Source: Bacteroidales bacterium
GTDB lineage: Bacteria; Bacteroidota; Bacteroidia; Bacteroidales; UBA932
Assembly: GCA_016285455.1 (NCBI GenBank)
Contig: JAEEQS010000001.1
Location: 359,511-423,510 of the forward strand
DNA length: 64,000 bases
Direction: 5' to 3'
Part shown: piece after piece, positions 25,746 through 34,064 of the stretch
How positions within the stretch are numbered: the first letter of the stretch is position 1
Layout: each line of letters begins with the position of its first letter
The notes under the pieces: generated by a model
Databases searched by the model: none
Told to the model about the DNA's origin: nothing
The model's input: the letters and a program-made list of their open reading frames with translations, nothing else
Translations under genes and position numbers: made by a program

Positions 25746-26271
25746 TCTGGGAAAGAGAATTAGACCAACCTTTTTTGTTTTTTGTGAAGGAGAATCTGAA
25801 GAGGCTTATGTAAAGTTTTTGCGATCCAAGTTTAGATTACCTATTGAGGTTTGTCCTTCTGTGACTGGTTTGAGTATCAATCAGGCGTCAATAAACAAAT
25901 TTAAGAAGAGTAAATCTACTCACGCTAAGGACAAAGACTACCTTATGTACGATTTGGACAGAGATGATGTTATTATTCGTCTTCAGAAAATAAAAGGAGC
26001 TACTATTATTCTATCAAATCCATGCTTGGAATTGTGGTATTTACTACATTATATAAATCAAAAAACTGAGATAACTTCATCTCAGTGTCTAAAAGCTCTT
26101 ATAAGACATTTGCCGGAATACAAGAAAGGAGAGATTTGTGGAAACCTTCAAGATATCTTGAATTCGAAACAAGAATTTGCCGTAAAACGTGCTAAGGCAT
26201 TGCCTTTACACTTAAATCCATCAAGTGATATGCATATTTTACTTGCAGATCTAGAATCCGCAAGCAAATGA
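25726..26271 (+). CDS. rloB: RloB family Toprim-like protein
   Basis: The product of 181 residues carries FCEGESEEAYVKFL near 18-31, a Toprim-like glutamate motif, then YDLDRDD near 74-80 and SNPCLELWYLLHY near 98-110, all typical of RloB. RloB-like effectors are thought to be nucleases activated with their ATPase partner. I choose ATG 25726; TTG 25717 is an upstream option. The start lies inside the ATPase gene (20-bp overlap), which points to coupled translation. Nuclease activity here is an inference from the family. Confidence 0.82.
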   Translation: MKRKRNSLGKRIRPTFFVFCEGESEEAYVKFLRSKFRLPIEVCPSVTGLSINQASINKFKKSKSTHAKDKDYLMYDLDRDDVIIRLQKIKGATIILSNPCLELWYLLHYINQKTEITSSQCLKALIRHLPEYKKGEICGNLQDILNSKQEFAVKRAKALPLHLNPSSDMHILLADLESASK

Positions 26272-26307
26272 TGTAACTTGGGCTTCTGGTATTGGTAACA
26301 GACTTAC

Positions 26308-26424
26308 GGCGATGGTGCTTTGTAACTAATTGAGGATCAGCGCTCCCAATATATTACCTATGCTTTTTGAAGGGGTGATAATAGGGATGGTCTGAGAATC
26401 AATTACTTGCAGTCCACCATCGCC
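26308..26424. repeat. 117-bp hairpin element, copy A
   Basis: The element starts GGCGATGGTG and ends CACCATCGCC, a perfect 10-bp terminal inverted repeat. A gapless 117-bp relative lies at 59197-59313 with 85 identical positions by my count. The whole element folds as one long imperfect hairpin with positions i and 118-i facing each other: TAATTGA pairs with TCAATTA, and ATCAG with CTGA further in. It lies between rloB and the sugar-transferase gene and ends 49 bp before a TATATTTG box. It has no coding potential. It may be a MITE-like repeat, a structured RNA or a regulatory hairpin. Confidence 0.75.
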
Positions 26425-26472
26425 GCAGGGGCCTTCTATGCTTCTTCTATGGAAGAATTCATGAGAAATGAG

Positions 26473-26480
26473 TATATTTG
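26473..26480 (+). promoter_or_regulatory. Bacteroidota -7 box of the sugar transferase gene
   Basis: TATATTTG lies only 9 bp before ATG 26490, so the mRNA would have almost no leader. Confidence 0.6.
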
Positions 26481-26489
26481 TTATATTAT

Positions 26490-27704
26490 ATGAAAAGGGC
26501 TCGCTATCCATATCAATATGAGGATACTATCCCTCTCCACGGCTATACGGAGCCGGGGACGGATGGCAGTGCCCATCTGGATCTGGATAAGGTGGAAAAT
26601 GAGGATCTTAAGCATCTGATGGACTCTGTGGTAGAGATGAAAGTTGGGGAAGGGCTGGAATGGATAAAGGCTCATTGCGGAGAATTCTCTTCTTCTACAG
26701 TTATTTATGAAGGGTTGGACGGGGATGAGTTGAAGAAGTTATGCGTTGATGAGATTAATGTTGATGGTACTATTAATGGTAAGGATAATAGTAAGAGTTT
26801 GATTGTACTTACGGCGGGGCTGGATGAGGTGAAAGAGCTCAACCTGCTGCTTAACAAGGCGTCTGAAAGCATTGCGGAGGGGGGATATCTATGGGTTCAT
26901 TCAAGAACATCCGGAACACGAAAGGCAAGCATCCTTAGCAGCAAGCCGCCTGTAATCAGGAACATAGTGGTGTTTTTCTGGTATCTGTGGTACAGGGTAT
27001 TTCCCAAACTGAGGCTGACGAGGTGGATGTATCGGTTGTACGAAAGGCTTAACGGAAAGATTAACAGGTGCTACCACAGGGTGGAGATATTGGGGAGGAT
27101 ATTCCGGTCCGGGTTTGAGGTGGTGGATGAGGACTTCAGGCACGGGCACTTTTACGTTATAGCACAGAAGGCCAGGGAGCCATTGTGGGATAACGAGCCT
27201 ACGGGAAGTCCAATTATCAAGTTGCTCAGGGTGGGAAAGAACGGGATGCTGATCCCGGTGTTCAAGTTCCGTACAATGCACTCATATTCAGAGTATCTGC
27301 AGTCTTATGTCTATAAGTACAACAACTTGGAAAAGGGCGGGAAGTTTGCAGACGACTACAGGGTGGCAGGATACGGCAAGTTCCTTAGGAAGTTTTGGCT
27401 GGATGAGCTCCCGATGGTGGCAAACCTTGTGCGCGGAGACGTGAAACTGGTAGGGGTAAGGCCTATTTCCAGACAGTATTACAGCCTATATTCGCCTGAG
27501 ATGCAGCAGCTGAGGATAAAAGCAAAGCCCGGGATACTTCCGCCGTTTTACTACGAGAAGAAGCGTCCGGAGACTATGGATGAAATAGAAGACAGTGAAA
27601 GAAGATATACTGAGGCGTTTTTGAAGAGGCCGTTTGCAACAGACTGGAGGTATTTCTGGGGAACGGTGGGAAACATTTTATTCCGGGGAGCTAGGAGCAA
27701 ATAA
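26490..27704 (+). CDS. Polyprenyl-phosphate sugar transferase (PglC/WcaJ catalytic domain) with N-terminal extension
   Basis: From ATG 26490 the protein has about 404 residues. The C-terminal 180 residues form a bacterial sugar transferase domain: VFKFRTMHSYSEYLQ near 257, DDYRVAGYGKFLRKFWLDEL near 287-306, and LVGVRPISRQYY near 320. The N-terminal 230 residues replace the usual membrane hairpin with a domain that recalls a methyltransferase fold (ASESIAEGGYLWVHSR near 125) and a hydrophobic stretch IVVFFWYLWYRVF near 152. Similar fusions are known in Bacteroidota. It should start the block 3 glycan by placing a sugar-1-phosphate on undecaprenyl phosphate, with the aminotransferase at 22975 a likely supplier. 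Confidence 0.8.
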   Translation: MKRARYPYQYEDTIPLHGYTEPGTDGSAHLDLDKVENEDLKHLMDSVVEMKVGEGLEWIKAHCGEFSSSTVIYEGLDGDELKKLCVDEINVDGTINGKDNSKSLIVLTAGLDEVKELNLLLNKASESIAEGGYLWVHSRTSGTRKASILSSKPPVIRNIVVFFWYLWYRVFPKLRLTRWMYRLYERLNGKINRCYHRVEILGRIFRSGFEVVDEDFRHGHFYVIAQKAREPLWDNEPTGSPIIKLLRVGKNGMLIPVFKFRTMHSYSEYLQSYVYKYNNLEKGGKFADDYRVAGYGKFLRKFWLDELPMVANLVRGDVKLVGVRPISRQYYSLYSPEMQQLRIKAKPGILPPFYYEKKRPETMDEIEDSERRYTEAFLKRPFATDWRYFWGTVGNILFRGARSK

Positions 27705-27712
27705 GCAGTTAT

Positions 27713-29047
27713 TTACCTTGTAAGGGTATTCCAGCCTAATACAATAATGAATACCAACACTGCACTTGCTCCAATCCAGTATTTGGTCCGTCTTATACTT
27801 TTGCCGTCTTTTTTCTTTTCTACTTGATGGATATACCAGAATGAAGCTAGGATGAAAAATGGCACGTGGGGCAGCGATTTCCTAAGTTCAAGACTGTCTA
27901 GAATGACAATTAGTTCGATACACTCAACAAGAACGAAAATAAAGATAGGCAGGGCGTCAAATATTTTTTTGCGGATGCTGTAGAAAAATCCTTTCCAGAA
28001 ACAGAAGAAAAGCATCATCTTGAAAAGAAGGCCAGACCCGTACAATGGTTTATCTACTAGCTCTGAGCCTGCCAGGATCAGTCTTGGGAAAGGGCCAATT
28101 AAGCCTCCTAGAACAAAGACAAGCTTGTCGAATAGAGAGAAGTCGCTATAGAGGTTTTCTCGTCCTATCCTGTATTTTAGTATGCTGTCGTTGATCCAGT
28201 TTAGAGCAATAATGAAGGAAATAACGCCAAAAACTCCCATTATAAGACGCACAGATTTTCTCTTTTCAACAAAAAGGTAGTACGTGAAATACGATATCCA
28301 TATGGTAATGGTAATAACGGGTCTGAAGAAAATAATCAACAAAGAAACCGCCAGCCCCAGAATTATAAACCTGAATTTCTTGTTTGTCCTGTATTTGTAA
28401 AGAAAATAAATACTGGTTATTACCAGAAACATAAGCATAGTTTCTTTAAGGAAACTGCCCATATAGAAAATAGTATAGGAAGAAATGCCGTAAACCAGTG
28501 CTCCAATATATGAATGTCTGTTGTCCATAATGTTCTTGCCAATGGCAAATAACATACAGGTACTAATTGTGTTAAGGATTATATACAGGAAATTTACAAA
28601 CTCTTTATACGGAAGAATATTTAGCATTAAAGACATTGTAAGGGGAGCTCCCCAGTCGTCGTAGCCAAATTCTTCGTAAGAGGAAAGATGACTTAACGCT
28701 TCTTCATGCGTCAGATCTTTTATGGAATAACTTAACTCTTCATATAACCTTGCATCTACTTCCGAGAATATGAACGTATTCCCCGTATAAAACAAGGACA
28801 ACGCCATATAAAGAACAACAAAAATCAGGGAGTAGAAAAAAACGGTTAAGGCCAGCCTTTTGTTTGTGAACTGATGCTCCTTTAGATATATGCTTTTGAA
28901 AATGACCGCCGAAAAAGCAAGGAACGTGAAAATGACTAGCAAGTTATAGGGAACATATGGCAGATGCCAAATTGCCATAAGTATCATAAACAATACAATA
29001 CCTATCAGCAAATAAAGTTTGTTGATATATAGCAATAGGCTTCGCAT
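27713..29047 (-). CDS. Multi-pass membrane protein, candidate O-antigen polymerase or GT-C transferase
   Basis: The 444-residue protein has roughly eleven hydrophobic segments and a longer soluble loop near residues 95-135 (YEELSYSIKDLTHEEALSH). This is the layout of Wzy-like polymerases and of some GT-C glycosyltransferases. No diagnostic motif is visible, as usual for Wzy. It is the only gene on the minus strand within the polysaccharide locus and is divergent from the flippase gene. It is the best polymerase candidate in the window because no other large polytopic protein of this kind is present. It ends 9 bp from the convergent sugar transferase gene. Confidence 0.55.
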   Translation of the reverse strand: MRSLLLYINKLYLLIGIVLFMILMAIWHLPYVPYNLLVIFTFLAFSAVIFKSIYLKEHQFTNKRLALTVFFYSLIFVVLYMALSLFYTGNTFIFSEVDARLYEELSYSIKDLTHEEALSHLSSYEEFGYDDWGAPLTMSLMLNILPYKEFVNFLYIILNTISTCMLFAIGKNIMDNRHSYIGALVYGISSYTIFYMGSFLKETMLMFLVITSIYFLYKYRTNKKFRFIILGLAVSLLIIFFRPVITITIWISYFTYYLFVEKRKSVRLIMGVFGVISFIIALNWINDSILKYRIGRENLYSDFSLFDKLVFVLGGLIGPFPRLILAGSELVDKPLYGSGLLFKMMLFFCFWKGFFYSIRKKIFDALPIFIFVLVECIELIVILDSLELRKSLPHVPFFILASFWYIHQVEKKKDGKSIRRTKYWIGASAVLVFIIVLGWNTLTR

Positions 29048-29056
29048 CTTATTTTA

Positions 29057-29085
29057 CAAATTTAGCATTTTATTGGTTATATTTG
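29057..29085. promoter_or_regulatory. Divergent promoter pair between polymerase candidate and flippase
   Basis: On the plus strand TATATTTG (29078-29085) is 7 bp before ATG 29093. On the minus strand TAAATTTG (29064-29057) is 9 bp before the ATG at 29047. The two boxes share a 45-bp intergenic space, so both transcripts would be leaderless or nearly so. Confidence 0.6.
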
Positions 29086-29092
29086 TAAAGCA

Positions 29093-30505
29093 ATGCTAAG
29101 ACTGTTTATCAAGAACATATCTATCTACGGAATTCTTCCAATAGTGGGCAAGTTCCTTAATTTCTTGCTGGTGCCTATCTATGCCAAGACTTTCCCGCCG
29201 GAGTTGTATGGCGTTATTGACCTTTTTGACGCTTTGGTATTCTTTCTTCTCATTGTTGCGTCTCTGGAAATCCCTACGGCTATGGGGCGCTATTTCTATG
29301 CGGAGGATACGATTGACCATCGCAGAAGGATTATTAACACCTCTCTGTTTCTTACTCTAATCTTTACAGTAGCCACTATATTATTGGTTTGGATTTTCAA
29401 GATTCCGCTTCTGGAACGATATCTGGCTGGCACAGAGCACGAAAATATGCTGACAGTTTCACTGATTTGGCTGTTTACCCTTACTGTCAACACTTTTCTT
29501 AGTTTTATTCCCCGATATGATAACCGTCCCAAAGTTTATGTGCTGGTGGGAATAATTTCTATTTCAATCAAGCTGGTTTCCTCTATTTTGTTTGTAGTTG
29601 TCCTTAAAACTGGGCTGATGGGCGTGCTTTACGGGTATATATGCGGAAACTTGGCATCTATAGTGATGTATGTTTGGGTTTCTAGGCGTTATTTCCGTTT
29701 CCAGTTCTCCACGAAATATGCGGGGAAGATGCTGATTTATGCTTTCCCTCTTTTGCTGGGAAGTGTTTTGGTGGAATTATGGAAGCCTTGGCTTAGGCAT
29801 ATGATTACTCTTTATTTCCCGATAGCTGTTGTTGGGCTTTATGCTTTTGCCATTAGGCTTACATCTGTGAATATGATTGTTCACGGAGCTTTCAAGACTG
29901 CTTGGAAGCCTCTTTTGTTTGAGAAGAAAGACGATTTCATAAAAGGAACGTCTATGAAGAGAATATCCGGCCTTGTGGCAATGGCTTCTATTCTTATGGG
30001 CTGCATGATTGCCTGTTTTGCCAAAGAGGCTACTTTGATTGTGGGAAGTGAAGACTATTTGCCGTCTGTACAGCTTACGGGACTTTTGGCAATGGCCGGT
30101 TTTCTTCAGATGATGAGCGAGTTAAGGGGCTTCGGTCCATATATCGCAGACAAAACTTATATTGTTACAATAGCCAATGTTGTTGCTGTTGCGGCTGCTT
30201 CCGGTTTTTTATTAACCGTGAAGGATTCGGCAGGAGTTTACGGGATAGGTTATGCTTGCATCATTTATGAGCTTATCTGCTATGTGATACTTGTTGCCTA
30301 CACAAGCTGGAAGTACCATATTGTTCAGCATAATCTTTGGGAGATACCGCTTGTGCTCCTGTTTTGCCTATGCATTTATCTTTCAGCAACCTCTTCTCAG
30401 TTGCGGTATCGTACTGCAGCAGCCATTCTTTCTTCTATGGTTGCCGTTTATTTGTTCTTTACCAAATACTATAGGGTGAACATTAATCTTCGCGGTTCTG
30501 ATTGA
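29093..30505 (+). CDS. Polysaccharide flippase (Wzx, MOP superfamily)
   Basis: The 470-residue protein has about 12-14 hydrophobic segments and starts with the pattern typical of Wzx proteins (YGILPIVGKFLNFLLVPIYAK then FPPELYGVIDLFDALVFF). It should move undecaprenyl-linked repeat units across the inner membrane. It is the only flippase in the window, so both initiating transferases may rely on it or one pathway may lack its own. It leads an operon continuing through CapK, glycosyltransferase, CapA, DUF354, WbpI and NTP_transf_5 with spacings of a few bases. Confidence 0.82.
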   Translation: MLRLFIKNISIYGILPIVGKFLNFLLVPIYAKTFPPELYGVIDLFDALVFFLLIVASLEIPTAMGRYFYAEDTIDHRRRIINTSLFLTLIFTVATILLVWIFKIPLLERYLAGTEHENMLTVSLIWLFTLTVNTFLSFIPRYDNRPKVYVLVGIISISIKLVSSILFVVVLKTGLMGVLYGYICGNLASIVMYVWVSRRYFRFQFSTKYAGKMLIYAFPLLLGSVLVELWKPWLRHMITLYFPIAVVGLYAFAIRLTSVNMIVHGAFKTAWKPLLFEKKDDFIKGTSMKRISGLVAMASILMGCMIACFAKEATLIVGSEDYLPSVQLTGLLAMAGFLQMMSELRGFGPYIADKTYIVTIANVVAVAAASGFLLTVKDSAGVYGIGYACIIYELICYVILVAYTSWKYHIVQHNLWEIPLVLLFCLCIYLSATSSQLRYRTAAAILSSMVAVYLFFTKYYRVNINLRGSD

Positions 30506-30512
30506 CAAGTTT

Positions 30513-31919
30513 ATGAGCCTTTACAGTACCATAGACAGATTTGTTTTAATGCCAATCGGCGATAAGTTGATGAGGCGCAATATCAGTGGTGCATATAAAG
30601 GTCTTCTGAAAACTGAGTTCTGTTTGGAAGCTGAGCTGAAAGAGCTGCAGAACAATAAGTTAAAGAATCTTTTGAGACATTGCTATACAAGTGTTCCATA
30701 TTATCGCAGAGTTTTTGATGAAAGACATATTACTCCCGATGACATAAAATCAAGAGAGGATCTGTATAAGTTGCCGATTCTCACTAAAAAGGATGTAAGG
30801 GAGCACTTTGATGAGCTTATTTCTGGCGATATCAATAAAAGAAAGTATTTGAACGGTTCTACCGGAGGAAGCACTGGTACTCCTATGCGTTTCTTGGAGG
30901 ATATTAGTTCCTGGAATATATTAAGAGGGCTTAATTTCAGGGGATGGAGCTGGGCTGGTTTTAATGTTGGAGAAAAGCTTTTTACTCTAGGAGGCAATTC
31001 CCTTGTTTCCAAGAACCATAAAGTCAGTCCTTTCTCTGCTAAGGCATTGTATGACAGGTTTATAATGCGTAACCTGAAGCGTGATTGCACGGATATAACA
31101 GATCCCGCTCTGATGCTTCATTATAAGGCTATGATGAAATTCAGGCCCACGGCAATTAGGGGGTATGCTTCTTCTTTGTTCTTTCTGGCTAGATATTTAG
31201 AGCAGAATCATCTGCCGGTTCCTAAAGTCAAGGCAGTTTTTACCACCGGAGAAAAATTGCACAGTGAATACCGCCTAAAGATAGAAAGTGTTTTTAATGC
31301 GAAGGTTTTTGACGGATACGGGGCGGCCGACGGTGGGGTAAGCGCTCATGAGTGCGCTATTCACGATGGTTTGCATATCGCTGAGGAACAGTGCATTGTT
31401 GAAATTGCAGATAATGCCGGCAATGTTCTTCCAGACGGGGAAACAGGAAACATCTTAACCACCGATCTGAGCAATTACGTTTTCCCGTTTATCCGTTACA
31501 AAGTGGGTGATCTGGCATATATAAAGAAAGAATTGTGCTCCTGCGGTAGGAAACACAGGCTCCTGGGAGATATTATCGGCAGAGAGGGGCGGGCTATTTA
31601 CAATAAGCAAGGGCGTCCATTTTCTTCTATAGTCATAGACAATATGATGTTTAAAGATCTGGACATACATTCTTCCCAGACTCAAAGGCTGTATGAAAAA
31701 ATGGAGCGCTTCCAAATTCGCCAGGATAAGTTTGGAGATTTGACCATTCTCATTAAACCTGTGGATCCTTCTGATTCCGAGGCGTCATTTGGGTATGTTT
31801 TGGATAACTTCAGGTCCTTTTTTCCTGATTCTCGGGTGGTGCTTAAAATTGTTGATGATATCCCGACTCTTCCTTCTGGCAAGGAAGATTATTGCGTTTC
31901 TGATTATAATCCCGCATAA
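30513..31919 (+). CDS. CapK-like adenylate-forming protein (phenylacetate-CoA ligase family)
   Basis: The 468-residue protein has NGSTGGSTGTPM near residues 115-126, the Ser/Gly/Thr-rich ATP loop of adenylate-forming enzymes, with DGYGAADGG near 269 and TTDLSNYVFPFIRYKVGD near 315-332. A GRKHRLLGDIIGREG stretch near 350 matches PaaK-type ligases. CapK homologues are frequent in capsule loci but their substrate is unsettled. It could activate a carboxylic acid for attachment to sugar. It begins 7 bp after the flippase. Confidence 0.78.
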   Translation: MSLYSTIDRFVLMPIGDKLMRRNISGAYKGLLKTEFCLEAELKELQNNKLKNLLRHCYTSVPYYRRVFDERHITPDDIKSREDLYKLPILTKKDVREHFDELISGDINKRKYLNGSTGGSTGTPMRFLEDISSWNILRGLNFRGWSWAGFNVGEKLFTLGGNSLVSKNHKVSPFSAKALYDRFIMRNLKRDCTDITDPALMLHYKAMMKFRPTAIRGYASSLFFLARYLEQNHLPVPKVKAVFTTGEKLHSEYRLKIESVFNAKVFDGYGAADGGVSAHECAIHDGLHIAEEQCIVEIADNAGNVLPDGETGNILTTDLSNYVFPFIRYKVGDLAYIKKELCSCGRKHRLLGDIIGREGRAIYNKQGRPFSSIVIDNMMFKDLDIHSSQTQRLYEKMERFQIRQDKFGDLTILIKPVDPSDSEASFGYVLDNFRSFFPDSRVVLKIVDDIPTLPSGKEDYCVSDYNPA

Positions 31920-31933
31920 ATCGTTGGCTGAAA

Positions 31934-33004
31934 ATGAATGTTCTGATTGTATGTAAATTGGCAAATGATACGTTGACAGACAATGTATTGCTTCCTGTTT
32001 TAAACAGCAATGCCGACGATATTTATGTGCTTAGAGATTTTCCTGGAAATTATTCGGATCCAAGAGTCCATTACCTGACTCCTAAAAAGGCGGGCAAAAG
32101 TGTTTTGAGGCATATCGGTCGCACATTTAAAGGAATAAGGGCTGTGAGGAAATACAAAATTGGCGCAATAATAGGAATTTTGAGTTCTCCGCACGGCTAT
32201 ATAGGACGAACAATCTCCAAAATCACTGGCAAGCCATATATACATATGACAATAGCCGGGCACAGAGAGTATTGGGTAGACGGTCCTAGAATTGAGAAAT
32301 TCAATCTCAGGTATCTGACGGGCGGAAAGGCTGTTACGGTTACTGGAGGCCGGACTAAGGAATACTTGCTGGGAAAGGGGGTGGAAGAGAAGAAAATATT
32401 CATCCTTCCGAATCTTCCAAACCGCAGGTTTGCTTCAGTTCCTCTACAGACGGAACGCTATTATGATATTGTTTCATTCTCCAGAATAGATAAAAACAAG
32501 AATCTTATTTTGCTGGTAAAGGCTTTGGCTAAACTCAAAGAAAAGCTTAATATTAAAGTAGCTGTAGCCGGAGACGGAGACCAGTTAGACAATATTAAAG
32601 CAGCGGTTGAGAGTTATGGTCTGGACAAGAATTTTGATTTCTTAGGCTATATCTCTGATGTTGACAAGAAAATTGAGGTTTTGTCTAACAGCAAAATTTT
32701 TGTTTCGTGTTCTAAAGGGGAAGGATTCCCAATTGCTTTACTGGAAGCAGCCGAATGCGGATGCGTGCCTGTTGTTTCCGATGTGGGAGACATTTCAGAT
32801 ATTGTAGCCTCTGGCCATAACGGCATTGTTTTTAACGATACAGACAATGAGTCTGAACTGGTTTCAAGCTTGGAGATTTTGTTGACCGACAATGAAAAAC
32901 TGCTTTTGATGCGAGAAGAATCCTATAAACTGCGCAATCGTTTTTCTGTAGAAGAGAACGGCAAAATATGGACAAGTATTTTTAACTGCCTCAGCGATGA
33001 GTGA
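31934..33004 (+). CDS. Glycosyltransferase (GT4)
   Basis: The 356-residue GT-B enzyme has SFSRIDKNKNLILLVKAL near 180, AVAGDGDQLDNIKAAV near 210, and the clear GT4 signature SKGEGFPIALLEAAECGCVPVVSDVG near 258-283 with the E-x7-E glutamates. It is cytosolic. Its stop overlaps the ATG of the CapA-like gene by 8 bp. Donor and acceptor are unknown. Confidence 0.82.
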   Translation: MNVLIVCKLANDTLTDNVLLPVLNSNADDIYVLRDFPGNYSDPRVHYLTPKKAGKSVLRHIGRTFKGIRAVRKYKIGAIIGILSSPHGYIGRTISKITGKPYIHMTIAGHREYWVDGPRIEKFNLRYLTGGKAVTVTGGRTKEYLLGKGVEEKKIFILPNLPNRRFASVPLQTERYYDIVSFSRIDKNKNLILLVKALAKLKEKLNIKVAVAGDGDQLDNIKAAVESYGLDKNFDFLGYISDVDKKIEVLSNSKIFVSCSKGEGFPIALLEAAECGCVPVVSDVGDISDIVASGHNGIVFNDTDNESELVSSLEILLTDNEKLLLMREESYKLRNRFSVEENGKIWTSIFNCLSDE

Positions 33005-34064
33005 TTTGATCAAGATTTGTATTACAGGCGATCTTTTTCCGGCCAACGCTCCTTATGACAGAGGCTGCGGTGTTGCTGCTATGGACTTGTCTGAGGCTGG
33101 CCGCAAGAGATATGCAGAACGGATCAAAGGCATAATTGGCGACAACGATATTATTTGCGGGAATCTGGAATCTCCTGTCTTGAAGCCTTCAGGTTTTTCA
33201 TCTGATATGCAGTTTGCCGGTCATACTGATTTTGTGAAATTGCTCAAGGAGGCTGGTTTTAATGTTGCAGTGCTTGCAAACAATCATATTTTAGAGCATG
33301 GAGATGAGGGACTTGATTCTACGATTGATTTCTTGAAACAATCGGGAATAGATTATGCCGGTGTTGACGGCAAGCGATTGATATTGGAAAAAGAGGGTTT
33401 ATCTCTTGCCTTTTTGTCTTATAATTCAATAGACATTAACCGGTTTCAATCAAATAGGGTTAATGCTTATTCTGAAGATGCTGTTATTCGGGATATTAAA
33501 GACTGTAAAGACAAAGGAGCTGACTATGTGTTCGTTATGCTGCATTGGGGTGATGAGTATATCCACCGTCCTTCCAGTGAACAAATAGGATCAGCCAGAA
33601 AGTTTATTGATGCTGGAGCCAGCTTTGTGATGGGATGCCATCCTCACGTGATCCAGCCAATAGAAAAATACTGTAATGGATTGATTTGTTATAGCTTGGG
33701 GAATTTTATCTTTGATATGCTGATTCCTAAAGCAGTTAAAACTGGTATGGTTCTTAAATTGGAATTGAGCAAGGAAGCGTTCAGTTTCAGCTATGATTTT
33801 GTTGAAATAGGAGATGATTTCTTTCCGTCTGTTCTTTCCGTAAGCAAACCATTTGAAAACTTGCTGAAGAGTCAGACGGAATTGATGGATAATTGGCAAT
33901 CCCCTGATTATCAGAAGAAATATAATCGCGAGAAAAAAAGCAGACGCAGATTTGCCAGGATTGTTGAAAAAAGGGTGTTGCTTAGGAATTGGCACAAATT
34001 TTCTCCGGCTGTTAAAAAGGAGTTTATTGATTTGTATTTAAGGAAACTTAGACTCAAGAAGTAG
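32997..34064 (+). CDS. CapA family protein (PGA_cap metallophosphatase fold)
   Basis: The 355-residue protein shows the PGA_cap motifs: ITGDLFPAN near 8, GNLESPV near 54, LANNHILEHG near 95, MLHWGDEY near 180 and MGCHPHVIQPIE near 211. CapA proteins are known from poly-gamma-glutamate capsule synthesis and are also common in polysaccharide loci, where their role is unclear. No signal peptide is visible here, so it may act in the cytosol, unlike membrane-anchored CapA. It touches the next gene with no gap (TAG then ATG). Confidence 0.82.
   Translation: MSDLIKICITGDLFPANAPYDRGCGVAAMDLSEAGRKRYAERIKGIIGDNDIICGNLESPVLKPSGFSSDMQFAGHTDFVKLLKEAGFNVAVLANNHILEHGDEGLDSTIDFLKQSGIDYAGVDGKRLILEKEGLSLAFLSYNSIDINRFQSNRVNAYSEDAVIRDIKDCKDKGADYVFVMLHWGDEYIHRPSSEQIGSARKFIDAGASFVMGCHPHVIQPIEKYCNGLICYSLGNFIFDMLIPKAVKTGMVLKLELSKEAFSFSYDFVEIGDDFFPSVLSVSKPFENLLKSQTELMDNWQSPDYQKKYNREKKSRRRFARIVEKRVLLRNWHKFSPAVKKEFIDLYLRKLRLKK

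Noticed and set aside
26308..26424. 117-bp element as an IS remnant
   Set aside because: No transposase trace, no target duplication, and the second copy keeps exact length with paired changes, which does not look like random decay of an IS end.
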